A stretch of DNA of 64,000 bases from Thermofontimicrobium_A sp034505795 (GCA_034505795.1 JAPDQM010000007.1:7356-71355); one strand, 5' to 3'; shown: positions 9,547 to 19,293, counted from the first letter of the stretch. The notes: a model not told the origin generated them from the sequence alone. Made by a program: numbers and translations.

Positions 9547-9575
9547 TTGAATTTTAATCCAGCAAGTGGTAAATT
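9547..9575 (+). promoter_or_regulatory. Candidate promoter for the propeller/barrel gene
   Basis: TTGAAT (9547-9552), a 17-nt spacer and TAAATT (9570-9575), reading away from the divergent minus-strand promoter. The chosen GTG start lies 80 bp downstream. Match to consensus is moderate. Confidence 0.4.
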
Positions 9576-9654
9576 GAACTCCAGTAATGCTCATTGAGTA
9601 TATAAAAATGACCAATTGCACGATGATTGGCAGGGCACAACTTTGAGGCGATTT

Positions 9655-12588
9655 GTGAAGCGATTGATTATAAAACTAATGGGTTTGATGCTGGTGTGCC
9701 TAAGTTCCATCGGCGTCGTTCACGGCCAATACTACTTTGGCCGCAATAAGGTGCAGTACAACAATTTCACCTGGTATGTGTTAAAGACGGAACATTTTGA
9801 TATCTATTTCTATCCGGAAATGCGCGAATTGGCAGAAATCGGGGCTGCTTCAGCGGAAGAAAGCTACCTGTTTCTGCAAAACAAATTCGACCACAGTATT
9901 TCGCAGCGTATTCCGTTGATCTTCTATTCCAATCATGCGCATTTTCAGCAGACCAATACTATTCCATACCTTCTTCCAGAAGGCGTGGGCGGTTTTTTTG
10001 AATTTATTAAAGGTCGGGTAGTGGTGCCATCGAATGGCTCCATTCCGGATTTCAAACGGGTGATTCGACACGAATTGGTGCATGTATTTACCCACAGCAA
10101 ACATTATCAGATTTTAAGAGACCACCGCAAGACGCATTTCCCTTCCTTGCCGCTATGGTTTATCGAGGGATTGGCTGAATTTTGGTCGCAAGGCTGGAAC
10201 GATGAGGCCGAAATGTTTATCAAAGACGCAGTGCTGAACGGCTATCTCGTACCGCTGGAGGATATGTATCAAATTTATGGCACGTTTTTGATGTACAAAG
10301 AAGGGCAAGCGATCTTCAAATACATCGAGGATACTTTTGGTGAACATAAAATCGTCCAAATGATCGAAAATAGCTGGAAGTCCGACAATTTTTCAGATGT
10401 GATGAAGCTGACCATCGAATTGGATTACAAGGAATTCGATCGGGCCTGGCTCTATCATTTGAAAAAAGAGCATTATCCGCTTCTGGCTGAGAATGATTTT
10501 CCAGAGATGGTTGCGCGGCAAATCACGTTTCAAGGAATCAATACCAAGCCAGCATTTTATCGACAGGAGGGCAAAGCGAGCCTGGTTTTTGTTTCCAATC
10601 GAACCGGCTACTCAGAGATCTATCGTTCGCCTATTCCGGCTCAAAAACTGGAAAAAGAAAAATCGGTGGAAGCCCTGATCAAAGGCGAACGCAGCAATGA
10701 CTTTGAGGCCTTTCATATTTTGAATAGCAAAATCGACGTGAATGCCAGCGGCATTTTGGCCTTTATATCCAAAAGCGGCGAAAGCGATCTCATTTATTTA
10801 TATGATTTGAACGACAAAATCATAACCAGGAAACTGAAATTTGATGAGCTGGTTACCCTTTACTCCCCCGCCTGGTCGCCAGATGGCAAACGAATCGCTT
10901 TCACGGGCATCAACTTTGCAGGCAAAAGTGATCTCTACGTGGTTGATGTTGAAACAGACCATTTGCAGCGCTTGACCAATGATTTCTTTGATGACCGGGA
11001 TCCAGCCTGGGGGACTGATGGCCAATTCATCTACTTTAGCTCGGATCGAACCAACTCTGACCAGGGTAGCTTTTACAATATTTTTGTGCTAAATATTTCG
11101 ACGGGTGAAATTGCCTATGTCACCAATGGCTTTCACAATGATTTTACTCCGGCAATTTCTCCTGGCGACCGATACCTGGCGTTTACATCGGATCGCGATG
11201 GCGCGTTCAATATCTGGTTGCTGGAAAATCCATCGGCAGCGGGATCATCTTATCTTGCCAGTCAGCAATGGTCGGCTGCAACTGCGATGGCCGCGCCGCC
11301 CATGCCAGTTTATTCGCTGAGCAATCATGCGCTTCAGGCACGAAAAATTACCAATTTTACCACTGGCGCGTATGATCCAGAATGGACCGATAGCGATCAG
11401 CTTCTTTTTACTGCGTTTGAGAAATTTTCATTTCAGATTCAATTGTTGGATGAAGTGAGTCGTCGCTCTGACAGCGCTGTGGTTGTTCAACGGGATTCAT
11501 TGGAAGTAAAACGCCCTCTTGATATGAGCCCCAAAATCGTTGCGCCATCGGCGGTCAGCACGGTAAAATACAAACCCAAATTCAATCTCGATGTCGCCCA
11601 AAGCCAGGTGATGCAGGATCCAATTTTTGGCGTTTCGGGTGGCGCACAGTTAGCCATGAGCGATATGCTGGGCAATTATCAGTATCATTTTTTGATTTTT
11701 AATAACGCACAATCTCGCGATGAGTTCTTCGACAGCTTCAATATCGCTGTCTCGCGGCTCGACCTGTCGCGTCGCACCAATTATGCTGTGGGCTTGTATC
11801 ATTTCGCCGGCCGCTATTACAATTGGTACGAGGGATTTTTTTATGAACGCCGCTATGGTGGCTTTGCCTCGGTTAGCTATCCCCTATCGGTTTTTCAACG
11901 CATCGAAGCCTCGGTGAATTTTCGGCATTCATACAAAGAATGGTACGGATTTGACAACTCCCGCAAGGCGCTGCTGGCCTCTAATTTCATCGGTTATGTG
12001 AAGGATAATTCGCTCTGGGGCGCTTCGGGACCTGTTGATGGTGAGCGGGTGAATATCACGCTCGGCAACACGACGGATGTTCAGCATTCCAATGTAAATT
12101 TTTATACCATCATTTTTGATGCCCGAAAATATTTTCGCCTCTCGAATCGAGTGACCTATGCCGTGCGCGCCATGACCCGGTACAATCATGGCAAAGAGGC
12201 ATTGCCATTTTTTATGGGTGGCAGTTGGGATTTGCGAGGCTATCGACGCTGGTCGCTTTGGGGTAATAAAATTTTCCTCATCAACCACGAGCTGAGATTT
12301 CCGTTTATTGATCGCTTTATCATCAATTTTCCCTTTGGCGGCATGGGCTTCAATGCCATTCGTGGAGCGACTTTTTTGGACCTGGGGAATGCCTGGAATA
12401 ACAAGTTTGAGAATATCCTGGGCAGCTTTGGTTTTGGCGTTCGCTGGCGTCTGGGAGGATTCCTGGTACTGCGGTTGGATTTCGGTAAGAAATTCGCTTT
12501 TCATGAAACCCGCAGCTTGATCCATCCCGGGAAATTTGACTTGAGCCAAGGGGTCTTCACACAATTCTTTTTTGGCTGGGATTATTAG
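9655..12588 (+). CDS. Outer-membrane fusion: HExxH peptidase-MA-like domain, TolB-type propeller, BamA-like barrel
   Basis: 977 residues. After a signal peptide (KRLIIKLMGLMLVCLSSIGVVHG) comes a peptidase-MA-like metalloprotease domain with zinc motif HELVH at 139-143 and likely third ligand Glu171 in WFIEGLAEF. A WD40-like/PD40 propeller follows at about 330-600 (YSPAWSPDGKRIAFTG, DPAWGTDGQFIYFSSDR, TPAISPGDRYLAFTSDRDG), and the last 330 residues look like a surface-antigen D15/BamA barrel (GGSWDLRGYRRW, FLDLGNAW, and a terminal FFFGWDY with a C-terminal aromatic). It is probably an outer-membrane protein exposing a propeller and peptidase to the periplasm. The frame opens at a TTG at 9616, but the GTG at 9655 preceded by GAGGCGATTT gives a normal signal peptide. 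Substrate is unknown. Confidence 0.82.
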   Translation: MKRLIIKLMGLMLVCLSSIGVVHGQYYFGRNKVQYNNFTWYVLKTEHFDIYFYPEMRELAEIGAASAEESYLFLQNKFDHSISQRIPLIFYSNHAHFQQTNTIPYLLPEGVGGFFEFIKGRVVVPSNGSIPDFKRVIRHELVHVFTHSKHYQILRDHRKTHFPSLPLWFIEGLAEFWSQGWNDEAEMFIKDAVLNGYLVPLEDMYQIYGTFLMYKEGQAIFKYIEDTFGEHKIVQMIENSWKSDNFSDVMKLTIELDYKEFDRAWLYHLKKEHYPLLAENDFPEMVARQITFQGINTKPAFYRQEGKASLVFVSNRTGYSEIYRSPIPAQKLEKEKSVEALIKGERSNDFEAFHILNSKIDVNASGILAFISKSGESDLIYLYDLNDKIITRKLKFDELVTLYSPAWSPDGKRIAFTGINFAGKSDLYVVDVETDHLQRLTNDFFDDRDPAWGTDGQFIYFSSDRTNSDQGSFYNIFVLNISTGEIAYVTNGFHNDFTPAISPGDRYLAFTSDRDGAFNIWLLENPSAAGSSYLASQQWSAATAMAAPPMPVYSLSNHALQARKITNFTTGAYDPEWTDSDQLLFTAFEKFSFQIQLLDEVSRRSDSAVVVQRDSLEVKRPLDMSPKIVAPSAVSTVKYKPKFNLDVAQSQVMQDPIFGVSGGAQLAMSDMLGNYQYHFLIFNNAQSRDEFFDSFNIAVSRLDLSRRTNYAVGLYHFAGRYYNWYEGFFYERRYGGFASVSYPLSVFQRIEASVNFRHSYKEWYGFDNSRKALLASNFIGYVKDNSLWGASGPVDGERVNITLGNTTDVQHSNVNFYTIIFDARKYFRLSNRVTYAVRAMTRYNHGKEALPFFMGGSWDLRGYRRWSLWGNKIFLINHELRFPFIDRFIINFPFGGMGFNAIRGATFLDLGNAWNNKFENILGSFGFGVRWRLGGFLVLRLDFGKKFAFHETRSLIHPGKFDLSQGVFTQFFFGWDY

Positions 12589-12648
12589 CGTCAGCTCACT
12601 ATTCAACAAAATTCCAATAGCGTATGGCACCATTCTCTGATTCGAATC

Positions 12649-12675
12649 GCACTGCAATGCCAGTGCATTTTATTT
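12649..12675 (+). terminator. Weak candidate terminator
   Basis: Stem GCACTG/CAGTGC with a 6-nt loop, followed by ATTTTATTT. It lies 60 bp after the propeller/barrel gene and just before the next one. A 6-bp stem is short, so it may be only partial. Confidence 0.3.
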
Positions 12676-12700
12676 CCAATGGCAAAATAATGAGGAAAGC

Positions 12701-13837
12701 GTGTTTTTGAGATACCTAAAATTTAGCCTACTAAGCTTCATTATCCTGATGAGTTGCGCCAGAATTCGCCTGCGACCGGGAACATCGCTTGCCGAACCAA
12801 TTCCCAATTGGCTCATGGCGGGTGGCAATCCAGCGAGAACCAATTCTTACGCTGGTGATATTTCATTACCACTCAAACTGAAATGGCGATATAGCGCAAC
12901 TTCGGCCATCGGAAAAACGCTATTGGCCGTTGACGGCGTACTGTATTTTACCACACTGGATGGTCGGCTGTATGCATTGGATATTCGTACCGGCAAAAAA
13001 ATAGGCCACATAAAGACTGACCACGAAGCCACAGCAACTTATCTTGACAGCAGCTTAATTATTGCCCGACGCTATGGCGACGAGACATTGTTTCGATATG
13101 ATCTAAAATCTGGCACGTATCAGTGGAAAATCGATGCCGGGGATATTGCGTCGGAGCCGCTGATTCTGGACCAGCGCATTTTCATCACCGCCCTTTATAA
13201 GCATGTCGATCAGTATAATCCGGAACGAGGGGCCCGCATCTGGCAAACCAAACTGCCCAATCAAATTCAATCCTCACCAGCGGCGCATCAGAACAAGATT
13301 GTTTTTGGCTGTGATGACGGATTTGTGTATGCGGTTGATAAAAGCACCGGCAATGTTGTATGGAAATTCAAAACCAACGCCAGCGTCCAGGCGACTCCTG
13401 CTATTTGGGATACTGTTGTTTATATTGGTTCTCGCAATGGCATATTTTATGCGTTAAGCCTAAATGATGGCCATGAACTTTGGAGGTATAACGCGACAGG
13501 GCTAATTCTCCATGGGGTTGCGGTCAACGCCAGGCAGGTTATTTTTGGTACCACCGATTCCAAGCTTCACTGCCTGGAACGGCTCACCGGTAGAGAGCTG
13601 TGGACTTTTTTAGCCAAAAGCGTGATCAGCACTCCGCCATTAATTAGCCAGGATAAAGTTTTTGTGGGCTCGCTGGATCACCACTATTATGCCCTAGATC
13701 TGGCAACCGGCAAGGAGTTGTGGAAGTTCAAAACCAAAGGCCGCGTTCGAACGCAGCCAATTATTTGGGACAAATATCTCATTGGTGCGTCTGAGAATAA
13801 CTACCTGTATGTTTTTTCCAGCGAGGAGGACTTTTAA
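12701..13837 (+). CDS. PQQ-type beta-propeller lipoprotein
   Basis: 378 residues with a lipoprotein signal peptide ending LSFIILMSCAR (lipobox cysteine near 19). At least five PQQ-like blades are visible, each with a YAL/YAV-D-xxTG-xxxW core: YALDIRTGK, YAVDKSTGNVVWKFK, YALSLNDGHELWRY, HCLERLTGRELWTF and YALDLATGKELWKFK. The fold resembles BamB of the outer-membrane assembly machine and PQQ-dependent dehydrogenases. No dehydrogenase catalytic residues are recognisable, so a scaffold role is more likely. The neighbour upstream has a BamA-type barrel, which makes a BamB-like partnership possible but unproven. GTG start at 12701 follows GAGGAAAG. The next gene begins two bases after the stop. 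Confidence 0.82.
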   Translation: MFLRYLKFSLLSFIILMSCARIRLRPGTSLAEPIPNWLMAGGNPARTNSYAGDISLPLKLKWRYSATSAIGKTLLAVDGVLYFTTLDGRLYALDIRTGKKIGHIKTDHEATATYLDSSLIIARRYGDETLFRYDLKSGTYQWKIDAGDIASEPLILDQRIFITALYKHVDQYNPERGARIWQTKLPNQIQSSPAAHQNKIVFGCDDGFVYAVDKSTGNVVWKFKTNASVQATPAIWDTVVYIGSRNGIFYALSLNDGHELWRYNATGLILHGVAVNARQVIFGTTDSKLHCLERLTGRELWTFLAKSVISTPPLISQDKVFVGSLDHHYYALDLATGKELWKFKTKGRVRTQPIIWDKYLIGASENNYLYVFSSEEDF

Positions 13838-13839
13838 AT

Positions 13840-14640
13840 TTGACGCTTAAATGGCGCCTCATGCTGAGCATTTTTTATATGCCACTGCTGGTTTTGCTTC
13901 CAGCGTTGCTTCAAGGGCAAGAAGTTAGCTATCTCAAGGTAGAAACCGATTCTACTGGAATTGTCATATTATGTGATGGCAAAATATTGGGGCCTACGCC
14001 ATTGCCCGTTGTTAATTTGGTGGCTGGAGAGCACCAGATTGTTGCCTTGAATCCAAAACGATTTTTATGGGGAAACCCAGATTGGTCCCGGCAGCTTACT
14101 TTTCCACCTGCTGAGACGTTGGTTGTGGCTCCCAGGTTCCAAAAGCAGGTGTTCATCCAAACTGAGCCTTTTGGTGCGGATGTCTATATCAACGATGAAT
14201 GGCATGGAACCACGCCCTTAATTATGCTGCTCGATGGGATTAACCGTCAGCAGCTCATGTTTAAAAAAGATGGTTATGAAACCCAACTGCTGCAATTCGA
14301 TCCTGTTCAATCCAATTATGTAAAACTTCAATTGATTAGAAAAAACGCATATTTCGAAAAAATCAATGCTAAATCATCTCAACGAACAGCTCAGCTTCGC
14401 CATAGGCGACTAACATATGGCTTATGGGGGTTGTCGATAGTGACCGGATTGGCCACGGTGTACTTTAAAGATCAGGCAGACGAAAAATACCGGAGATACC
14501 TGCAAGCTGGGTCGTTTAAAGAAATGAGCAGTTATTTTAATGATGCCAGACGGTTCGATCGCTATTCCAATATTTCTCTTGGCGCGGTGCAAGGTTGCTT
14601 CGTGCTTTCGTTCTATTTTTTGATTAAATCGGTAGATTGA
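13840..14640 (+). CDS. PEGA-domain membrane protein
   Basis: 266 residues: N-terminal signal/anchor (LMLSIFYMPLLVLLPALLQGQ), two PEGA repeats (about 30-95 with GKILGPTPLPVVNL, and 105-160 with DVYINDEWHGTTPLIML) and two hydrophobic segments near the C terminus (GLWGLSIVTGLATVYF and AVQGCFVLSFYFLI). PEGA domains are surface-layer-like beta modules found in envelope proteins; no catalytic function is known for them. The TTG start sits two bases after the stop of the propeller lipoprotein, with GAGGAGG overlapping that gene's end, so the two are almost certainly cotranscribed and may act together. Function beyond envelope association is unknown. Confidence 0.78.
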   Translation: MTLKWRLMLSIFYMPLLVLLPALLQGQEVSYLKVETDSTGIVILCDGKILGPTPLPVVNLVAGEHQIVALNPKRFLWGNPDWSRQLTFPPAETLVVAPRFQKQVFIQTEPFGADVYINDEWHGTTPLIMLLDGINRQQLMFKKDGYETQLLQFDPVQSNYVKLQLIRKNAYFEKINAKSSQRTAQLRHRRLTYGLWGLSIVTGLATVYFKDQADEKYRRYLQAGSFKEMSSYFNDARRFDRYSNISLGAVQGCFVLSFYFLIKSVD

Positions 14641-15153
14641 AAATAATAGAATTTCGAGCATAGCCTCCATAAAATGCCGAGACACTCCCTTCGATGTTAA
14701 CACCAATAATGATAAATGTCAGACTGAAGATTTAATCTCCAATTAACAACCTCAAATATCATATTGGTTGAAACTACAAAAATAATTCATGAATTCCAAA
14801 TTGTGTTTTTATTTTATCGAATCACCAAAGCTTGCTTTGCCTTTTCTTCGCCACCGGTATTTTTGCCACTTAGAGAAACAAATCCGATACCACTTCCATG
14901 CCCTTCTGGATTTGCATGCAATAAGTTATGCGAAGCAACCGACTGCAAAATTAAAAGCACCAAATTTTTTTCTTGATTTTTAGCAATGATTTTCTTAACA
15001 TTGAATTTAAATTTATCTTTCATTTTAAAAATTTATTGATTATATTTGAGTCCTTGGTTTTGAAATCTGCTATCTGAATAAATTCAAGTTATGTTTTGAA
15101 TATCGTCTCGTTTTGTTTTGCTGATGGGGACGCGATGTCTTGAAGAGGAGTTG
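14641..15153. other. AT-rich intergenic stretch with one possible small gene
   Basis: 513 bp between the PEGA gene and valS, visibly richer in A and T than its flanks. It holds the 69-codon minus-strand ORF at 14814-15023, with TATAAT at 15039-15044 on the minus strand. No tRNA, T-box element or clear terminator was seen, although a leader element for valS might have been expected. Confidence 0.5.
14814..15023 (-). CDS. Possible small protein of unknown function
   Basis: 69 residues: a lysine-rich N terminus (MKDKFKFNVKKIIAKNQEKN), a short hydrophobic stretch (LVLLILQSVA) and a glycine/histidine-rich middle (NPEGHGSGIGFVSLSGKNTGG). The ATG at 15021-15023 lies only 15 bp from a minus-strand TATAAT and has no Shine-Dalgarno site, so it would be nearly leaderless. 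Codons favour a purine in the first position, as in real genes, but the ORF is short and no family is recognised. The basic leader followed by a Gly-rich core recalls ribosomally made peptide precursors. No modification enzyme lies nearby, so that reading is weak. Confidence 0.3.
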   Translation of the reverse strand: MKDKFKFNVKKIIAKNQEKNLVLLILQSVASHNLLHANPEGHGSGIGFVSLSGKNTGGEEKAKQALVIR

Positions 15154-17835
15154 ATGAGCACCATGCAAGTAAAAGAATTGGCCAAAATCTACAATCCCAA
15201 ACAAGTCGAAGAAAAATGGTACCAACATTGGTTGGAACAAAATTACTTTCATGCTGAGGTAAATCCGAAAAAAAAGGCCTACTCCATCGTCATTCCGCCG
15301 CCAAATGTAACCGATGTGCTGCACATGGGACATGCCTATAATAATACGATTCAGGATATCCTGATTCGTTATCATCGCATGCTGGGGGACGAAGCCCTCT
15401 GGCTGCCGGGAACGGATCATGCCGGAATTGCGACGCAGAATGTAGTGGAGCGGCATTTGAAGAAGACCGAAAAATTGACCCGTCACCAATTGGGGCGAGA
15501 CGAATTTGTTCGCCGCGTATGGCAATGGAAAGAAAAATATGGTAGCGTGATTATCGAACAATTGAAAAAGCTGGGTTGCTCCTGCGATTGGGAACGCGAG
15601 CGCTTCACAATGGATCCCGGCTTATCAAAAACCGTGATTGAGGTCTTCTGTCGGCTGTACGAGAAGGGACTGATTTATCGCGGACGTTATATCATCAATT
15701 GGTGTCCCCGCTGTAGCACAGCGCTCTCGGACGAGGAGGCTATTCATCGTGATGAGCAAGGTAAATTGTGGTACATCCGATACCCGTTGAAAGATAGCGA
15801 TCAATTTATTACAGTGGCGACTACTCGGCCTGAAACCATGCTGGGCGATGTGGCAGTTGCGGTGAATCCCAATGATCCTCGTTTCAAACACCTGATCGGT
15901 AAGATGGCGGTTCTGCCGGTGCTCCAGCGAGAAATTCCGATTATTGCCGACGAGATCGTAGACGCCAATTTTGGCACCGGTGCCGTGAAAGTCACGCCAG
16001 CTCACGATCCCAATGATTTTGAAATTGGCCTGCGCCATCAATTGCGACCGATCAATGTCATGAACGAAGATGGCACGATGAATGAAGAGGCTGGCAAATA
16101 CAATGGCTACGAACGCTTTGCGTGTCGGACGGAGTTGGTCAAGGAGCTGGAAGCCGCAGGATTGCTGGAGAAAATTGAAAATCACCAGCACGCGGTCGCC
16201 CATTGCCAGCGCTGCGATACCGTTATTGAGCCCTATTTGTCGGCACAATGGTTCGTAAAAATCAAACCGCTGGCCGAACCCGCGCTGCAAGCGGTGCTCG
16301 ATGGCCGCATCAAATTTCATCCCGAAAAATGGGTCAAAGTCTATGCCAATTGGATTGAGAATATTCGGGATTGGTGTATTTCACGGCAGTTATGGTGGGG
16401 GCATCGCATTCCGGTCTATTATTGTCAGGATTGTCAGGAGATGATGGTTCGGCGAGAAGTACCGGCAACGTGCCATAAATGCGGCGGCACGAGCATCGTG
16501 CAGGATGAAGATGTGCTGGATACCTGGTTTTCATCCTGGCTGTGGCCGTTTTCAACCATGAATTGGCCTGAAGATGCGCCCGAACTGAAATATTTTTATC
16601 CCACCAATGCCCTGGTGACGGCGCCAGATATTATTTTTTTCTGGGTGGCGCGGATGATCATGGCCGGGCTGGAATTTATGGGCGATGTCCCCTTTCGGGA
16701 TGTGTATTTCAATGGCTTGATTCGGGATGCGCAGGGCCGAAAAATGAGCAAGACCCTGGGGAACGGCATTGATCCATTAGCGATGGTGGAAAAGTACAGC
16801 GCCGATGCAGTGCGATTTTCGCTGCTAATGCTAACCTCTGAGGGCCAGGATATCAATCTGGCAGAGTCCAACTTCGAGATTGGCCGAAATTTTTCCAATA
16901 AATTGTGGAATGCATTCCGATTTCTGGCTTTGAGTTTCTCGCCAGAGGAGATTCCGCATTTGTTGCAGGATCAGGATTATCTGCGCCATCCGGAGCGACT
17001 GCAATTAGCTGACCGCTGGATTTTGAGTCGGCTGCACCAAACCATTGCCAAAGTGACCGTCGCGCTGGATGAATTCCATTTTAACGAAGCTGTGGATAAT
17101 CTGTACTCGTTCTTCTGGCGGGAGTATTGCGATTGGTATCTCGAGTTCATCAAGCCTCGGCTGTATGGCGATGATGCCTTAGCCAGGGATTTTGCGCTTT
17201 CCATTGGCATTTATGTGTTGCGCCACCTGATGAAGCTGCTGCATCCGTTTATTCCCTTTATTACTGAGGAAATCTGGCAGAGCGTAAAATTACCGCAGGA
17301 AACAGATTTAATTGTCTCGGATTGGCCAAAAGCTGATAAAATCTATTTCAATGATGCTGCAGAACAGGATTTAATGCTGATTCAGCAGGTCATCGGCGCT
17401 ATCCGCAACATCCGAGGAGAAATGAATGTGCCGCCTCAAAAACAAGCCAACGTGCGCATTCGTAGCAGCAACGAACGACAACTGCAACTCATTCGATCCA
17501 ACGAAGTTTATATCACTACGCTGGCCAGACTGGCCGGTCTGGAGGTTGGGAGAGATTTATCAAGGCCCAAATTTGCCGCTAGCGCGGTCGTGGCTGATAT
17601 CGAAATCTTCATGCCCCTGGAAGGGCTCATCGATTTTGAAGTGGAGAAGAAACGATTATCAAAAGAAATCGCACGGCTGGAGCAACAAATTCAAGCAACT
17701 CAAAAAAAATTGATCAACCCGGATTTCATTGCCAGGGCGCCAAGCGAAGTCATCGATCGGGAAAAACAAAAGGTCAATGATTTTCAAGCCAGCCTGGCAA
17801 AACTGCAGACGAATCTGCAGAGCATCGAAAGCTGA
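15154..17835 (+). CDS. valS: Valyl-tRNA synthetase
   Basis: 893-residue class I aminoacyl-tRNA synthetase that charges tRNA-Val, with an editing domain against threonine. Seen: HMGH signature at 57-60, the editing (CP1) region with TTRPETMLGD, two Cys pairs (WCPRCSTALS, and CQDCQ...CHKCGG, the second likely zinc-binding), KMSKT at about 530-534, an anticodon-binding domain with WILSRL, and a C-terminal coiled-coil arm (DFEVEKKRLSKEIARLEQQI). This length and arm are typical of bacterial ValRS. The ATG at 15154 follows GAAGAGGAG; the ATG nine bases later is an alternative, and the frame extends upstream to a TTG at 15118 without support. Confidence 0.97.
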   Translation: MSTMQVKELAKIYNPKQVEEKWYQHWLEQNYFHAEVNPKKKAYSIVIPPPNVTDVLHMGHAYNNTIQDILIRYHRMLGDEALWLPGTDHAGIATQNVVERHLKKTEKLTRHQLGRDEFVRRVWQWKEKYGSVIIEQLKKLGCSCDWERERFTMDPGLSKTVIEVFCRLYEKGLIYRGRYIINWCPRCSTALSDEEAIHRDEQGKLWYIRYPLKDSDQFITVATTRPETMLGDVAVAVNPNDPRFKHLIGKMAVLPVLQREIPIIADEIVDANFGTGAVKVTPAHDPNDFEIGLRHQLRPINVMNEDGTMNEEAGKYNGYERFACRTELVKELEAAGLLEKIENHQHAVAHCQRCDTVIEPYLSAQWFVKIKPLAEPALQAVLDGRIKFHPEKWVKVYANWIENIRDWCISRQLWWGHRIPVYYCQDCQEMMVRREVPATCHKCGGTSIVQDEDVLDTWFSSWLWPFSTMNWPEDAPELKYFYPTNALVTAPDIIFFWVARMIMAGLEFMGDVPFRDVYFNGLIRDAQGRKMSKTLGNGIDPLAMVEKYSADAVRFSLLMLTSEGQDINLAESNFEIGRNFSNKLWNAFRFLALSFSPEEIPHLLQDQDYLRHPERLQLADRWILSRLHQTIAKVTVALDEFHFNEAVDNLYSFFWREYCDWYLEFIKPRLYGDDALARDFALSIGIYVLRHLMKLLHPFIPFITEEIWQSVKLPQETDLIVSDWPKADKIYFNDAAEQDLMLIQQVIGAIRNIRGEMNVPPQKQANVRIRSSNERQLQLIRSNEVYITTLARLAGLEVGRDLSRPKFAASAVVADIEIFMPLEGLIDFEVEKKRLSKEIARLEQQIQATQKKLINPDFIARAPSEVIDREKQKVNDFQASLAKLQTNLQSIES

Positions 17836-17905
17836 CGATGTCAAATTTGGTCCCAGCTAAAATCACGGGATAATTTGCATCCAGCGTAACATGGAGGAAT
17901 TGACT

Positions 17906-19273
17906 ATGGAAAAATACATCATTTTCATGTTTGTCATATTTCTGGCGACGACATTGTCCCTCGCTCAGGAACGCGAATTGGCTGTCACTGTTTATAACAA
18001 CGATCTGGCAGTGATCAAGGACATGCGATCGCTGGAACTGGCAAAGGGCGTTTCGGAGCTGAAGTATCAGGACGTGGCCGCGGCCATTGACCCCACGTCT
18101 GTGCATTTCCGATCGCTCACCGCGCCAGATAAGGTAGGGATTCTGGAACAGAATTATGAGTACGATCTGATCAACGCCGATAAAATTGCCCAAAAATATG
18201 TCGATAAAAATATCACAGTCCAGTTGAAGGATAAAAAAGTCTTCAAAGGCATGTTGCTGAGCTTCGATGGCGCTAGTCTCATTTTAAAAACCGATTCGGA
18301 TACGGTGAAACTGATCAGCCGGGAAAATATCGCCAATATTGATTTTCCCAAATTGCCCGAGGGGCTGATTACCCGGCCCACGTTGGTCTGGAAAATTCAA
18401 AATGACCAGCCGGGCAAGCATAAAACTGAAGTCAGCTATTTGACCTCAGCGATGAATTGGCATGCAGAATATGTCGCCGTATCCAAGGATGATGACCAGC
18501 GATTGGAACTCAGCGCCTGGGTTTCGATTGATAACCGTTCTGGCGCAACTTATCCAAATGCAAAATTAAAACTAATCGCTGGAGAAGTCCATCGCGTTAC
18601 ACCTGCAGTGCCGATGCGGGCGATGGGCAAAGCCTATGCGCTAGAAGCGATGGATATGTCTGTGCCCCAATTTGAAGAGAAGCCATTCTTCGAATATCAT
18701 CTTTATACCCTGAGCCGCCCCGCGACCATCAGCAATAATCAGATTAAGCAGATTTCGCTCTTCCCTACTGCATCTACCAACGTAAAAAAAATCTACTCGT
18801 ATGAATTTCAGCGGGCGGCTGAGGATGTGCGGGTGAATCTGGAATTTGTGAACAGCAAGGAAAGCGGTTTGGGCATGCCCCTGCCAGCAGGAAAGGTTCG
18901 AGTGTATAAACAGGACCAGGCCGATGGCTCGTTGGAATATGTGGGGGAGGACATGGTCGAGCATACACCCAAGGATGAAAAAGTCCGATTATATCTCGGC
19001 AATGCCTTCGACATCAAGCCAGAGCGGGCCATGACCAATAAAGTATCGACCGGAAAGAATTCTTATGAAGAAACCTACCAGATCAAAATTCGAAATCACA
19101 AAGATAGCCCGGTCGAAATTCTGGTGGTAGAAAAATTCTATGGCTTCTGGGAGATCAAGCGCTCCAGTCATACGTACAAAAAGAAAGATGCCTATACGGC
19201 TGAATTCACGGTAGCCGTCCCAAAAGATCAGGAGGCGGTGTTAGAATTTACCGTGGCGTATAGGACGCGCTAA
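17906..19273 (+). CDS. DUF4139 domain secreted protein
   Basis: 455 residues with a signal peptide (YIIFMFVIFLATTLSLAQ). The N-terminal strand-rich region (LAVTVYNNDLAVIKDMRSLELAKG) and the central and C-terminal part (VSYLTSAMNWHAEYVAVSKDD, then ETYQIKIRNHKDSPVEILVVEKF) match the DUF4139 family, whose members are periplasmic or surface proteins of unknown role. A segment near 95-130 (VQLKDKKVFKGMLLSFDG) resembles an Sm-like or SH3-like barrel insertion. The ATG at 17906 follows ATGGAGGAATTGACT; the frame begins five codons earlier inside that ribosome site. It lies between valS and recG, an unrelated context, so no role can be assigned from neighbours. Confidence 0.8.
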   Translation: MEKYIIFMFVIFLATTLSLAQERELAVTVYNNDLAVIKDMRSLELAKGVSELKYQDVAAAIDPTSVHFRSLTAPDKVGILEQNYEYDLINADKIAQKYVDKNITVQLKDKKVFKGMLLSFDGASLILKTDSDTVKLISRENIANIDFPKLPEGLITRPTLVWKIQNDQPGKHKTEVSYLTSAMNWHAEYVAVSKDDDQRLELSAWVSIDNRSGATYPNAKLKLIAGEVHRVTPAVPMRAMGKAYALEAMDMSVPQFEEKPFFEYHLYTLSRPATISNNQIKQISLFPTASTNVKKIYSYEFQRAAEDVRVNLEFVNSKESGLGMPLPAGKVRVYKQDQADGSLEYVGEDMVEHTPKDEKVRLYLGNAFDIKPERAMTNKVSTGKNSYEETYQIKIRNHKDSPVEILVVEKFYGFWEIKRSSHTYKKKDAYTAEFTVAVPKDQEAVLEFTVAYRTR

Positions 19274-19293
19274 ATTTTTGCTGGCATCCCCAA

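Noticed and set aside
11929..12657. 242-codon minus-strand frame
   Set aside because: Lies wholly antisense to the barrel part of the 9655-12588 gene, has no ribosome site and no recognisable domain.
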